Assembly (NCBI RefSeq): GCF_000196235.1
Contig: NC_008541.1
Location: forward strand, 3,100,001 to 3,164,000
DNA length: 64,000 bases
Reading direction: 5' to 3'
Source: Arthrobacter sp. FB24
Lineage (GTDB): Bacteria > Actinomycetota > Actinomycetes > Actinomycetales > Micrococcaceae
In this document: in pieces, positions 18,021 to 27,477 of the stretch
How positions within the stretch are numbered: position 1 is the stretch's first letter
Layout: every line of letters starts with the position of its first letter
Notes under the pieces: generated by a model
The model's input: the letters and a program-made list of their open reading frames with translations, nothing else
Database searches by the model: none
What the model was told of the DNA's origin: nothing
Made by a program: the position numbers and the translations under genes

Positions 18021-18946
18021 GTTCTGTCCTTCACGTAGGTCTCGGTGGCGGGCGGTGGGGTGGCATGTCCTGGTGCAAGGGCCTCGATGACGGCGGACAC
18101 CAGGCCGGATGTTGTTGGTTCCTCAGCGACGGCGGCCACCGGCAGGCCCAGCGACTCCGCCTCAGCTGCCGTTGAACGTCCGATCGCCACGAACCTGCAC
18201 TCGCCGAGCGGCGACAGCCCCGCATGGATGCGGCGGGCAGCGCTGGGTGAAGCAGCGACGACGGCGTGGAGCCGCCCGGCGTCGAGCTCGGCTTTTGCTT
18301 CGGCAGGGGTGAGCACTCCAGTGCCCGGGGGCGCGGCTGACGCATCGTTGCCGACGGAAGGGGTGAAGCTGCGGGCCGGATCGGCCGGATAGTCCACCGT
18401 GTGATAGGCGGTGACAGCCTGAACCCTGGCGCCTAGTGATTCCAGCCCCTCGGCAAGCCGGGCATCTGCTATGTCTGCCTGGGGCAGGAATACGCTGCCC
18501 TGGCCTTGCGGCCAGATGTCCAGGAGTCCGACGCCGGACTGGAGCCGGGCCGGGGCCAGGTCAACAGTGATTCCGCGTAATTCCAGTTCGCGACGTGTGG
18601 CGGGGCCAATGGTGGCCACTTGGAGGGAGCCGGGCAGCCACCGGCTCAGCGTGGAGCCCCGTTCACGGGCGAGCTCCTCGAGGGCCTGCACGGTGGTGAC
18701 GCTGCTGATCACCAGCCAGGTGTACGCGCCGGCGCCCAGGGCGTCGAAGGCGACTTCCAAGGAGTGCAGGTCCCGGGCGCGTTCGAAGTCGATCAGCGGC
18801 AGCAGCAGCGGTTCGGCGCCGGTTTCCCGAAGGGCCGCGAGGAGCGCCCCTGCCCGGTCCGGGCTGCGTGTGACCAGGACGCGGGCGCCCTCGAGGACGC
18901 GCAGCCCGTGGCGGCCCTCACCGCGGGCACTGCGCCGCCCCATCAT
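18017..18946 (-). CDS. hemD: Uroporphyrinogen-III synthase
   Basis: A 309-residue HemD-family protein that closes and inverts ring D of hydroxymethylbilane. The family is poorly conserved; recognition rests on [30 protein letters not shown] at the N-terminus (two short stretches of it), [12 protein letters not shown] near residue 80 and [12 protein letters not shown] in the second lobe. Position between hemC (18-bp gap) and hemB (ATGA overlap) supports the call. A GGAG is about eight bases before the first ATG. Confidence 0.9.
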   Translation of the reverse strand: MMGRRSARGEGRHGLRVLEGARVLVTRSPDRAGALLAALRETGAEPLLLPLIDFERARDLHSLEVAFDALGAGAYTWLVISSVTTVQALEELARERGSTLSRWLPGSLQVATIGPATRRELELRGITVDLAPARLQSGVGLLDIWPQGQGSVFLPQADIADARLAEGLESLGARVQAVTAYHTVDYPADPARSFTPSVGNDASAAPPGTGVLTPAEAKAELDAGRLHAVVAASPSAARRIHAGLSPLGECRFVAIGRSTAAEAESLGLPVAAVAEEPTTSGLVSAVIEALAPGHATPPPATETYVKDRT

Positions 18947-18964
18947 CTGCCCGGCTCCGCCGGT

Positions 18965-19963
18965 TCAGGAAGCGGCAAGGTCCGCGATGTCGGCTGCACC
19001 GGCTGCCAGCAGCGCCTCAGCCAGTTCGATGCCAAGAAGCGTAGCGCCGACCTCGGTGAGCCCGTCCGTCGCCCGCTTGTCGCGGACGGTGGCTGACCCG
19101 TCGACAGCGCAGACGGCGGCCTCCAGGTAGAGCATGCTTCCCTTGCGGAAGGCGTAGGCACCCACCGGGGCTGCGCACCCTGCCTCCAGACGGGCCAGGA
19201 GCGCCCGTTCGGCCGTAACCGCGAGCCTGGTGTCCGTGTCGTCCAGGGCTGCCAGCGCCTGGGCCAGCGGCCCCTGGGACCCTTCGGTGGATCCCGTTCT
19301 TCGCGGAGCGTCCGCAGTGCGGCACTCGATGGCAAGCGACCCCTGGCCGGCGGCCGGAAGCATGACATCTGTTTCGAGATATTCGCTAACGGTGTCCAGC
19401 CGGCCGATGCGCTCGAGGCCGGCGGCGGCCAACACGACGGCGTCGAGGTCGCAGGATTTGCCCAACACCACGGCATCCGTGGTGTTGCCCGGCAGGCCGG
19501 GAACACGACCCAGGCGGGTGTCCACGTTGCCACGGATGTCCACGACGTCAAGGTCGGGACGGGCCGCGCGGAGCTGCGCCGCTCGGCGCGGGGAACCGGT
19601 TCCCACCCGGGCGCCCTGCGGGAGGTCGGCCAGCTTGAAACCGTCGCGCGCGCAGAGCACGTCACGGACGTCGACGCGCTTCGGCGTCGCGGCGAGGTTC
19701 AGCCCGGGCGCGGCTCCGGTGGGCAGGTCCTTGAGCGAGTGCACGGCAACGTCGCAGTCGTCCCGCAGGAGCGCCTCCCGCAAGGCCGCCACAAAAACTC
19801 CCGTGCCGCCCATCTGCGAGAGCGAACCGGTCAGGACGTCCCCGTCCGTCCTGATGTGCACCAGTTCCACGGGGAACCCGCCAATGGCGGCGAGCTGGTC
19901 GGCTGTTTGCTGGGTCTGGGTCAACGCCAGCTTGCTGGCACGCGTCCCGATGCGGACCGTCAC
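18965..19963 (-). CDS. hemC: Hydroxymethylbilane synthase (porphobilinogen deaminase)
   Basis: A 332-residue enzyme polymerising four porphobilinogens. The N-terminus has RIGTRASKLALTQT. The dipyrromethane cofactor Cys is in LEAGCAAPVGAY, and HSLKDLPTG carries catalytic residues. The GTG start overlaps the hemH stop (GTGA, 19960-19963), indicating coupled translation. Confidence 0.96.
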   Translation of the reverse strand: MTVRIGTRASKLALTQTQQTADQLAAIGGFPVELVHIRTDGDVLTGSLSQMGGTGVFVAALREALLRDDCDVAVHSLKDLPTGAAPGLNLAATPKRVDVRDVLCARDGFKLADLPQGARVGTGSPRRAAQLRAARPDLDVVDIRGNVDTRLGRVPGLPGNTTDAVVLGKSCDLDAVVLAAAGLERIGRLDTVSEYLETDVMLPAAGQGSLAIECRTADAPRRTGSTEGSQGPLAQALAALDDTDTRLAVTAERALLARLEAGCAAPVGAYAFRKGSMLYLEAAVCAVDGSATVRDKRATDGLTEVGATLLGIELAEALLAAGAADIADLAAS

Positions 19964-21240
19964 AGTGAGTCCTGTCCCGCCGCCTGGGCAGCCGGAGTGT
20001 CAGCCGAACCAGAAGGGTAGGAGGCGTGGCCTGTGCCCACTGAGGTGTCAGCTCCTGCGATGGTGGGCTTCTCGCCCCGGAAGTTGGCGCAGCAGCCGGG
20101 GCGGCAGACGTCATACCAGGGCCCCAGGTCGGTGAGGTGCGGCCGGTCGGCAATATTGTTCGCGGCAGTGCGCTCACAGACCAGGTCCACGATGCCGCTC
20201 ACGAATTTGCGGTGCGTGCCGGGGGTGGGCACCCGGGTTGCGGACAGGCCAAGGTTGCGGCACGTTTCCAGCGCTTCGGTGTCCAGGTCCCAGACAACCT
20301 CCATGTGGTCGCTGACGAAACCCAGGGGGACGATCACGATTCCCTTGACACCCTCGCCGGCAAGCTCCTCGATGGCGTCGTTGATGTCCGGTTCGAGCCA
20401 CGGAACGGACGGAGCACCGGAACGGGACTGGTAAACGAGGGACCATGGGGCGGTCAGGCCCGATTCTTCCTCGACACGTCGGATGACCTCGGCGCCGGAT
20501 GCCAGGTGCTGCGCCACGTAGGCCGAGCCTTCAGCGAAGGTGCGCGGTTCACCCTCGGAGCGTCCGGCAGCTTCAGCGTCACGCGTCGGAATGGAGTGCG
20601 TGGCGAACAGGATGTGGACCGGTGCGTCCGGAGTACCAACCGCGGCAAGCTGGGCGCGGACGTCGGCAAGGCCGGCAGCGGTCCCTTCCACGAAGGGCTC
20701 CACGAAGCCCGGGTGGTCGAAGTACTGGCGGACTTTGTCCACTTCCAGCTTCCCGTCCAGGCCGGTCTCGGTCAGCGCCATGCCGATGTCCTCGCGGTAC
20801 TGGCGGCAGCTGGAATAGCAGGAGTAGGCGCTCGTGGTGACCATGAGGACCTTGCGGTGGCCGGCGTCGTACACGTCCTGGAGGGTCTGCGGAATGTAGG
20901 GGTCCCAGTTGCGGTTGCCCCAGAAAACGGGCAGGTTGATGCCCCTGGCCGAGAGTTCCGCTTCGATCCCGGCCTTGAGCTCGCGATTCTGCTGGTTGAT
21001 CGGGCTGATGCCCCCGTTGGCACGGTAGTGGTGCGAAACCTCTTCAAGCCGTTCGTCGGGGATTCCGCGCCCCCGGGTGACATTGCGGAGGAAGGGGATG
21101 ACGTCATCCTGGCCCTCAGGCCCGCCGAATGAGGCGAGGAGGACGGCGTCGTATTCCTTCGGAGCCATACGCCCGGATTCGGTGACCGGGTTGACGGCCG
21201 TCACCGAGGCCGGTGCCTCCTGTGATTCAAGCGGGCTCAT
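19960..21240 (-). CDS. hemH: Coproporphyrin III ferrochelatase
   Basis: A 426-residue ferrochelatase (CpfC), inserting Fe(II) into coproporphyrin III in the actinobacterial and Gram-positive pathway. It has LLASFGGPEG near the N-terminus, GISPINQQN, and FATHSIPTRD with the probable metal-site His. A C-terminal C-R-P-G-C-C cluster plus earlier Cys matches the [2Fe-2S] ligands known from actinobacterial ferrochelatases. The last about 35 residues are low complexity. It overlaps hemQ and hemC by four bases each. Confidence 0.94.
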   Translation of the reverse strand: MSPLESQEAPASVTAVNPVTESGRMAPKEYDAVLLASFGGPEGQDDVIPFLRNVTRGRGIPDERLEEVSHHYRANGGISPINQQNRELKAGIEAELSARGINLPVFWGNRNWDPYIPQTLQDVYDAGHRKVLMVTTSAYSCYSSCRQYREDIGMALTETGLDGKLEVDKVRQYFDHPGFVEPFVEGTAAGLADVRAQLAAVGTPDAPVHILFATHSIPTRDAEAAGRSEGEPRTFAEGSAYVAQHLASGAEVIRRVEEESGLTAPWSLVYQSRSGAPSVPWLEPDINDAIEELAGEGVKGIVIVPLGFVSDHMEVVWDLDTEALETCRNLGLSATRVPTPGTHRKFVSGIVDLVCERTAANNIADRPHLTDLGPWYDVCRPGCCANFRGEKPTIAGADTSVGTGHASYPSGSADTPAAQAAGQDSL

Positions 21241-21950
21241 GCGAGGACCTCGGCGATCTCGCCGGCGGTAACCCGCCGGCCGGTGTAGAAGGGGATTTCT
21301 TCGCGGACATGGTGCCGGGCCTCGGTGGCGCGCAGGTGGCGCATCAGGTCCACGAGGTCCACCAGTTCAGGGGCCTCAAGGCCGAGGATCCATTCCCAGT
21401 CGCCCAGGGCGAAGGAGGAGACAGTGTTTGAGATGACCTGCGGGAAGTCGCGGCCCAGCAGTCCGTGGTCGCGAAGCATGGCGCCGCGTTCCGCGTCGGG
21501 GAGCAGGTACCACTCGTAGGAGCGGACGAACGGGTACACGCACAGCCATTCGGCCGGTTCCACGCCGCGGGAAAATGCCGGGGTGTGGTTCTTCGCAAAT
21601 TCCGCCTCGCGGTGCACGCCCATGGCGGACCAGGCGATCTCGGTGCCGGCGAAAAGCGTGCTGCGGCGGATGTCACGGACGGCCTGCTGCAGGGCCTCGG
21701 GCTTGGGCCCGTGGAGCCACACCATAATGTCCGCATCCGCACGCATTGCCGAAACGTCGTAGCTGCCCCGGTGGACCACTCCTCCGTCGGCCAGGCGGCC
21801 CAGCAGGGCTTCGAAGTCCGCGGCAGCATCGCCGCTGCGGGTTACGTCGGAGGAGCGCTTGAATACCGTCCAGAGAGTGAAGAACTGCTCTGTTTCTTCG
21901 GCTACTGAATTTTCGGTTTTACTGACAGATTCGGCAGAAGTGTGGCTCAT
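21237..21950 (-). CDS. hemQ: Coproheme decarboxylase (HemQ/ChdC, chlorite dismutase family)
   Basis: A 237-residue enzyme that decarboxylates coproheme to haem b, the last step of this pathway. It has the YPFVRSYEWYLLP segment that carries the catalytic Tyr, and EARHHVREEIPFYTGR with the likely proximal His. ATGA overlap with hemH. A 31-bp palindrome sits 40 bp upstream of the ATG, and CAGACT (one base off TAnnnT) ends eight bases before it, so hemQ may have its own promoter within the cluster. Confidence 0.94.
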   Translation of the reverse strand: MSHTSAESVSKTENSVAEETEQFFTLWTVFKRSSDVTRSGDAAADFEALLGRLADGGVVHRGSYDVSAMRADADIMVWLHGPKPEALQQAVRDIRRSTLFAGTEIAWSAMGVHREAEFAKNHTPAFSRGVEPAEWLCVYPFVRSYEWYLLPDAERGAMLRDHGLLGRDFPQVISNTVSSFALGDWEWILGLEAPELVDLVDLMRHLRATEARHHVREEIPFYTGRRVTAGEIAEVLA

Positions 21951-21990
21951 GGTTACCAGTCTGCCCCTTCAATGCCACGTAAGTCGAAAC

Positions 21991-22021
21991 AGCACACTTC
22001 TACAACGTGTAGAAGTGTGCT
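21991..22021. promoter_or_regulatory. Perfect palindrome upstream of hemQ (operator or hairpin)
   Basis: Arms 21991-22004 and 22008-22021 are perfect 14-bp inverse complements around ACG, containing CACTTCTACA / TGTAGAAGTG. It lies 41-71 bp upstream of the hemQ start and after the Pro-rich gene's stop. No T-run follows in either direction, which favours a regulator binding site over an intrinsic terminator, though an attenuator is possible. Confidence 0.6.
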
Positions 22022-22070
22022 ATTTCACATATTTAGGCGATTGGGCCGGGAAGGACGGCGGACGGCCGGC

Positions 22071-22994
22071 TTAGATCCGACGCATCCGGACGTAGGCAAC
22101 GCCTGCGGCGCAGGCCAGTGCCACAAGTCCGGCACCCCACCAGACCTGGGGCGACAATTCACCGACGGGCGAAACGCTCACAGCCGACCGCATCACCGGG
22201 GCGCTGGACACGCCGTAGCCCGGGCCGGAAAGGGGAACGACGCCGGCAGAGGTCAGGACGGCCATGTTAGCCGGACCGAACATGTTCGTGGTCTTCCATG
22301 CGGACGCCGGAGCAGCCGCAGCGGGCCCCGCGGCCTTGCTGCCTGATGGCCGGGCCGCCCCGGCCGGGGCAGGCACTCCAGCCGACGGACCGGGAGTGGT
22401 TGTCCCGGTTGCGGGAGCAACGGGTGCGGAAGATCCGGGGAGAACCGGCGGAGCCGCCGGAATGCCGGCGGGTGCCGATCCGGTGCCCGGGGCAGGTGCC
22501 GCAGGCGCCTGCGGCGGAACTGCAGCTCCGCCGGCGGGCGATGGTGCGGGAGTTCCCGACGGCGGAACGGTGCCTCCGGAGGGCGACGGCACTGACGGAG
22601 ACGGGGTGGGTGACGTCGGCACGGGCGACGGCGCGGGCGTGACGGGGTCGGTCGTCGGAGTCGGCGACGGCGTGGGCTGGGTCCGCTGCCCCGGCGGTTT
22701 CGGCTTGCCGTTTCCCGGTGCGGACGGGCGGGTGGGATCCGGCTTGGGACCCAGGACCACGGATGCCCAGACATCCAGCGAAGGAACGCCCGCTTGCACG
22801 GACGTCGTGGCGGCGGCGTCGGCGCCGTCCGTAGTGTCCGGAGCCGGGACGAGGGAGACAGCGTTGGATGCAGGAACACCTGCGGAAAGGACTAGTACCG
22901 CTCCGAGCGCCGCTGCTGCAGTGCCGCGCCGAAGACCCCCATGGAAACCAGTCAGCGTTCGAGTTTCTTCGGACTTCTGAATGACCATAGTCAT
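22071..22994 (-). CDS. Pro/Ala/Ser-rich exported protein with C-terminal membrane anchor
   Basis: About 307 residues, no recognised domain. An N-terminal signal-like hydrophobic segment (AAAALGAVLVLSAGVPASNA) is followed by about 200 residues of Pro/Ser/Thr/Ala-rich sequence with PSPTP-type repeats. A second hydrophobic span (WWGAGLVALACAAGVAYV) and a short basic tail VRMRRI close it. The layout suggests a stalk-like surface protein held by its C-terminus; there is no LPXTG. It lies between hemY and hemQ on the same strand. TAGGGT at 22997-23002 would suit a leaderless start at the second ATG (22988) instead of 22994. Confidence 0.7.
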   Translation of the reverse strand: MTMVIQKSEETRTLTGFHGGLRRGTAAAALGAVLVLSAGVPASNAVSLVPAPDTTDGADAAATTSVQAGVPSLDVWASVVLGPKPDPTRPSAPGNGKPKPPGQRTQPTPSPTPTTDPVTPAPSPVPTSPTPSPSVPSPSGGTVPPSGTPAPSPAGGAAVPPQAPAAPAPGTGSAPAGIPAAPPVLPGSSAPVAPATGTTTPGPSAGVPAPAGAARPSGSKAAGPAAAAPASAWKTTNMFGPANMAVLTSAGVVPLSGPGYGVSSAPVMRSAVSVSPVGELSPQVWWGAGLVALACAAGVAYVRMRRI

Positions 22995-23060
22995 CGACCC
23001 TAGCCAGAAATACGTGCCATTAGAAACTTGCAAAGGAGCCCGGCACACGTTACTCGCGGG

Positions 23061-24536
23061 CTAGCGTAGAACGTCCGCAACCTGCCTTTTGGTGTCATCC
23101 ACCACGGCGGCCAGGCCGTTGCCGGCCAGCCACCCGCCCACCATCACGAGGCTTCCTTCAGCGGCGCAGACCCTGCGGACCTGCGCCACCCGCTGGCGGT
23201 GGCCCACGGCGGCGAACGGCAGCACTCCGCCCCAGCTGACAACGTCCCAGTCGAGCACGTCATCGGCTGTGACAAGCACCGTCAGGAGGGAGGAGGCATC
23301 CCGTAAAGCAGCCTGAAAAAGCCCCTCGTCACCGGCCCCCGGCCCGGCACCGCCCGGCGGGCCGGCGGCGGCATCCTGCGCCTCGGGGCTGCCATCCTGC
23401 CGCGGCCCCTCTCCCCGGCCGTAGGACAGCCGGACGACATGGGTGCCGGGCCCCGACGCCGCCGCCAGCCAGTCCCATTTCGCGGTGGCGTGGGTCAGCG
23501 CTTTGGCCTGGATGCCGGGTGTCTGCGGAGCCACCAGGATGCCGGTTCCGCGCGGCCGGCGGTCCAGTTCCGGGAGGTCAACAACAAGGGTCACAAGCTT
23601 TACATCGGGACCGGCGTCGGGCCGGTGCTCCGTCAAGCCGGGTACGGCATCCTGCAGCAGCCCGACGGCGGAGGGGCCGTCAAGCGCCACTACCAGCAGG
23701 CCGGCGTCGTACATCCGTTCCCCCGCCGAAACCCGCCAGCCGTCCGCGGTCCTGGCCACAGCGTCCGCCCGCGTACCGGTGAGGAGTGTCACGCCGCGAC
23801 GCCGCAGTTCGGCTACCAGCGCGGTGACCAGCGAGTGCATGCCGCCCCGCAGTCCGGCGACCGCGGATCCGGCTTTGGCACCCTGCGCTGCGGTTCCACG
23901 GCGCTGGGCGGCAACGGCGGCTGCCAGGGAGCCATGGGTCCGTATGCCGGCCCGGACTCCGGGCGCCACCATGTCAACGTCGAGCAGCGCCGGATCGGCT
24001 GAATGGACGCCGCCCACCACAGGTTCCACGAGGCGTTCCAGGACGCGGCGGCCCATCCGCTGCCGGACCAGGGCCGACACGCTGGTGATGGCCGCGCGGG
24101 TCCCCACCGAAGCCGGGAGGAACCTGTCCACGGAAGCGCGGAGGGAGCCTGCGAACCCCAGTGTCCGCCGGACTTCGGGGTCCCACGGGTTGGCCGGAAT
24201 ACCCAGGACACCGGTTTTGGGCAGTTCCCGGGCACCCTCGGGGAGCTGGACCCAGGCCCCGCCAGGATGGGGCGCAACAATTTTGCCGGCGATGCCGAGC
24301 TCCGCCGCGAGGTCCGCCACGGCACTCGAGCGGGTGGCGAAAGACTCCGCCCCGCTGTCCAGCGTCAGGCCTCCCACCACGTGGCTGCCTACGCAGCCGC
24401 CCCAGGCCTCGCCGGCTTCCAGGACGGTGACGTGCCGGCCTGCTTTGGCAAGCTCCAGGGCCGAGAGCAGACCCGAAATGCCGCCGCCCACCACCGCGGC
24501 CGAGGTCACGGACGGTTCCGGCGTGGCTCCGCTCAC
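23061..24536 (-). CDS. hemY: Coproporphyrinogen III oxidase (HemY/CgoX type)
   Basis: A 491-residue flavoprotein. The FAD-binding GxGxxG motif reads AVVGGGISGLLSALELA near residues 14-30, followed by VTVLEAGEAWGGCV. In organisms with HemQ this enzyme oxidises coproporphyrinogen III to coproporphyrin III. The C-terminal VMVGGWLAGNGLAAVVDD closes the FAD site. It starts four bp after the hemE stop, so hemE-hemY are one transcript. Confidence 0.93.
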   Translation of the reverse strand: MSGATPEPSVTSAAVVGGGISGLLSALELAKAGRHVTVLEAGEAWGGCVGSHVVGGLTLDSGAESFATRSSAVADLAAELGIAGKIVAPHPGGAWVQLPEGARELPKTGVLGIPANPWDPEVRRTLGFAGSLRASVDRFLPASVGTRAAITSVSALVRQRMGRRVLERLVEPVVGGVHSADPALLDVDMVAPGVRAGIRTHGSLAAAVAAQRRGTAAQGAKAGSAVAGLRGGMHSLVTALVAELRRRGVTLLTGTRADAVARTADGWRVSAGERMYDAGLLVVALDGPSAVGLLQDAVPGLTEHRPDAGPDVKLVTLVVDLPELDRRPRGTGILVAPQTPGIQAKALTHATAKWDWLAAASGPGTHVVRLSYGRGEGPRQDGSPEAQDAAAGPPGGAGPGAGDEGLFQAALRDASSLLTVLVTADDVLDWDVVSWGGVLPFAAVGHRQRVAQVRRVCAAEGSLVMVGGWLAGNGLAAVVDDTKRQVADVLR

Positions 24537-24540
24537 CGGA

Positions 24541-25662
24541 TTACTCCGGGGAAATGGAGTGAATGAGTTCGACGACGCGCGTCAGGACGTCCGGGTCGGT
24601 CTCCGGCGGCACGCCGTGGCCCAGGTTCAGGACGTGTCCGGGCGCGAAGGATCCCGCCTTGATGACTTCCCGGACGTGGGCCTCGAGGACTGCCCACGGG
24701 GCTGACAGCAGCGCGGGGTCGATATTGCCCTGCAGCGGCACAGTGCCGCCCAGCCGGCGGTTGGCTTCGTCCAGCGGAAGCCGGTAGTCGACCCCCACCA
24801 CGTCGACGCCGACGTCGCGCATCGCCACCAGCAGTTCCGATGTACCGGTTCCAAAGTGGATCAGTGGCGCGCCGAGGTGGCGGACGTGGTCCAGCGCGCG
24901 GGCGGAGGCCGGGGCCACGAAGCGTTTGTAATCGGCCAGTCCCAGCGAGCCCGCCCAGGAATCGAACAGCTGGCCCGCGGAAGCGCCGGCTTCAAGCTGG
25001 GCGCGCAGGAACATGCCGGACGCGTCGGCAGCCCAGTTGGCCAGCGCATTCCAGGTTTCAGGATCTGCGTGCATCATGGTGCGCGGGCCGAGGTGGTCGC
25101 GGGAAGGCTTGCCTTCCACCATGTATGCGGCGAGGGTGAACGGCGCGCCCGCAAAACCGATCAGCGGGGTCTTGCCCAGCTGGGCCACGGTGAGCCGGAC
25201 GGCTTCCCGGATGGGCTCCAGCGCTTCCCAGGTCAGCTGCGGGAGTGCCGCGACGTCCTCGGCGGTGCGGACCGGCTTGTCCAGGACCGGACCGACGCCC
25301 GGAACGATGTCCACTCCCACGCCGGCGAGCTTCAGCGGAATGACGATGTCCGAAAAGAAGATGGCTGCGTCGACGTCGTGCCGTCGCACCGGCTGCAGCG
25401 TGATCTCCGAGGCCAGCTCGGGTCGCAGGCAGGAGTCCAGCATGGCCACGCCTTCGCGCACCTTCAGGTACTCGGGCAGGGAGCGTCCTGCCTGCCGCAT
25501 GAACCAGACGGGACGGCGGGTCGGCTTGCCGCCGCGGTAGGCGGTGATGAGCGGCGAATCAGCCGTGCGGCCGTCCATCAGCGGGTGTCCTGCATCCAGG
25601 GTGGCATCGGAGAACGGGACGTCGGATACCGTGCCGTTGGACGTTGCAGCGCTTGAAGTCAT
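24541..25662 (-). CDS. hemE: Uroporphyrinogen decarboxylase
   Basis: A 373-residue enzyme decarboxylating uroporphyrinogen III to coproporphyrinogen III. It carries the signature PVWFMRQAGRSLPEY near residue 50, and GFAGAPFTLAAYMVEG. The start at ATG 25662 has CGGAG just upstream; the frame continues to 25749 but would overlap the hemA promoter region. It is the first gene of the minus-strand hem cluster and divergent from hemA. Confidence 0.95.
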   Translation of the reverse strand: MTSSAATSNGTVSDVPFSDATLDAGHPLMDGRTADSPLITAYRGGKPTRRPVWFMRQAGRSLPEYLKVREGVAMLDSCLRPELASEITLQPVRRHDVDAAIFFSDIVIPLKLAGVGVDIVPGVGPVLDKPVRTAEDVAALPQLTWEALEPIREAVRLTVAQLGKTPLIGFAGAPFTLAAYMVEGKPSRDHLGPRTMMHADPETWNALANWAADASGMFLRAQLEAGASAGQLFDSWAGSLGLADYKRFVAPASARALDHVRHLGAPLIHFGTGTSELLVAMRDVGVDVVGVDYRLPLDEANRRLGGTVPLQGNIDPALLSAPWAVLEAHVREVIKAGSFAPGHVLNLGHGVPPETDPDVLTRVVELIHSISPE

Positions 25663-25805
25663 GACTCCGATTGTCCCTAAAATCGATCGCAAAAGATAAC
25701 GACAGGCTGTCATCCGCGGCCCGCCGCGGACCTCCGTGGCGGGAATCACAGCCCCTGGTGCCCTTTGCCACGGAGCTTTGTTGTTCTCCGCCGCGAGTCA
25801 AAAGC

Positions 25806-25811
25806 TATGAT
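25806..25811 (+). promoter_or_regulatory. -10 hexamer TATGAT for hemA
   Basis: TATGAT lies ten bases before GTG 25821; TTGTTC at 25781-25786 is a possible -35 with 19-bp spacing. The transcript would begin at or just before the start codon. Confidence 0.5.
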
Positions 25812-25820
25812 TGTGATGCT

Positions 25821-27161
25821 GTGGTTCTTTTTTCATTGGTGGCTACACACGCCGACATCGACCTCGAGACCGTTGCTCAACTGAGCACCGGTGCTTCCGA
25901 GCTGGCTACATCCGCACTCTCCGGGTCACCGGCCGTGAAGGGTGCGGTGGTGCTTGCCACCTGCAACCGCTTCGAAATCTATGGCGAAGCGCCCCACCCT
26001 GATGACGTGGAAGCGGCACGGGCCGCCCTTGTCGCCCAAATAAGTGAACGCACCGGGCTCAACGAGCAGCTGGTCTCCCGCTCATTCAATACCCGCACAG
26101 GCGGCGAGGTCAGCCAGCACCTTTTCGCCGTGAGCTCCGGCCTGGACTCGGCAGTGGTGGGCGAACGCGAAATCGCCGGACAGGTTCGCCGCGCTCTCAT
26201 CAATGCCCAGCACGAAGGCACTGCCAGCTCCGGCCTCGTCCGCCTCTTCCAGGCCGCGTCCAAGACCGCCAAGGATGTCGGCGCCCAGACTGCGCTGGGA
26301 TCACGGGGACTGTCCATCGTCTCGGTGGCCCTGGATCTGGCCACCGACCTTTCCGAGAACCCCGACTGGTCCGCCAAGAAGGCTGTGGTCTTCGGTACCG
26401 GCGCCTATGCCGGGGCCACCATGTCGTTGCTCCGTGAACGCGGCTGCACGGACATTTCCGTCTTTTCCTCCTCCGGACGCGCCGAAGGCTTCGTGGCAAC
26501 GCGCGGAGGCAAGGCCCTCGACTCCGATACACTTCCCGCCGCGGTGGCCGCAGCGGATGTCATGATCGGCTGCAGCGGCTCTGACACCCGTGTGGAAGCG
26601 GAGGAGCTCGCCCGCGTGCGGGCCGGGTCCGCCCAGACGCTGATCGCCATCGATCTGGCACTTACCCATGATTTCGATCCGGCCGTTGGAGAGCTCGACG
26701 GCGTGGAGCTGCTGACGCTCGAATCCGTGCGGCTCGCTGCCCCCCAGGAGCAGGCCGAGTCGCTGGCGCAGGCCAGCGGCATTGTCACCGGCGCCGCCGC
26801 AGCTTTTGAACAGGAGCGCGAAGCCAGGTCCGTCGACTCGGCGATCGTCGCCCTGCGCCGCCACACCATGAACGTCCTTGACGCCGAAATGGAGAAGGTC
26901 CGGGCACGCCACGGCTGCACCGCCGCCGCCGAGGAAGTCGAGTTCGCACTGCGCCGGATGGTCAAGCAGTTGCTGCACGTTCCCACCGTCCGCGCCCGTG
27001 AGCTGGCCTCCAACGGACAGCAGGAGCAGTACATCGCGGCACTTGATGCGCTGTACGGCATCACCGTTGAGCAGCCGGCCGCGGCTCCGGCCGCCGAATG
27101 CCCCGTGGACCACGGCCGGGCAGGCCAGGCGCCGGCTGACGTCCGGCGGGAAACCGCCTAG
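25821..27161 (+). CDS. hemA: Glutamyl-tRNA reductase
   Basis: A 446-residue NADPH enzyme making glutamate-1-semialdehyde from glutamyl-tRNA, the first committed step of haem synthesis. The catalytic Cys lies in [14 protein letters not shown] near residue 50. The Rossmann domain has [16 protein letters not shown], and the C-terminal dimerisation helix runs from about residue 310. GTG 25821 was chosen because it begins the conserved [14 protein letters not shown] segment and follows a good -10; the longer frame from 25671 would run through hemE's promoter. The last 25 residues are low complexity. Confidence 0.93.
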
Positions 27162-27477
27162 CTTCCCTTACACTGCCGGGCAGGCAGGAACGCCGGCAGG
27201 CAGCAACTCAGCCGAAGGCGTTCACTCCGGTCATCCGCGCCGAGAGCGCCCACCGTCGCGCTGCATCCGAGGGATCCACGGCGTGCGCATCCACTCCCCT
27301 GAACCGGGCTTCGGAGCTTCCCGTCCGGGTGGGCTCCGCAGTGTCGCAATCCTCGCCGTCGGGCCCCGCTCCGGTGCGGCCATCCCGCCCGCCTCCAGCC
27401 CCTGACGTGCATGCTCCGCCCTATGCGCCCCCACCAGGACACAGGCACCGGCGGAGATCGGGCGGTGGTCCGGCCGT
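27162..27477. other. Intergenic region hemA-moeZ (316 bp)
   Basis: Convergent gap without a recognisable gene. CTGCCGG at 27173-27179 and CCGGCAG at 27193-27199 form a 7-bp hairpin just after the hemA stop, a weak terminator candidate without T-run. The rest is GC-rich and open in several frames, but none has a start with a ribosome site or a recognisable product; decayed coding sequence is possible. Confidence 0.4.
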
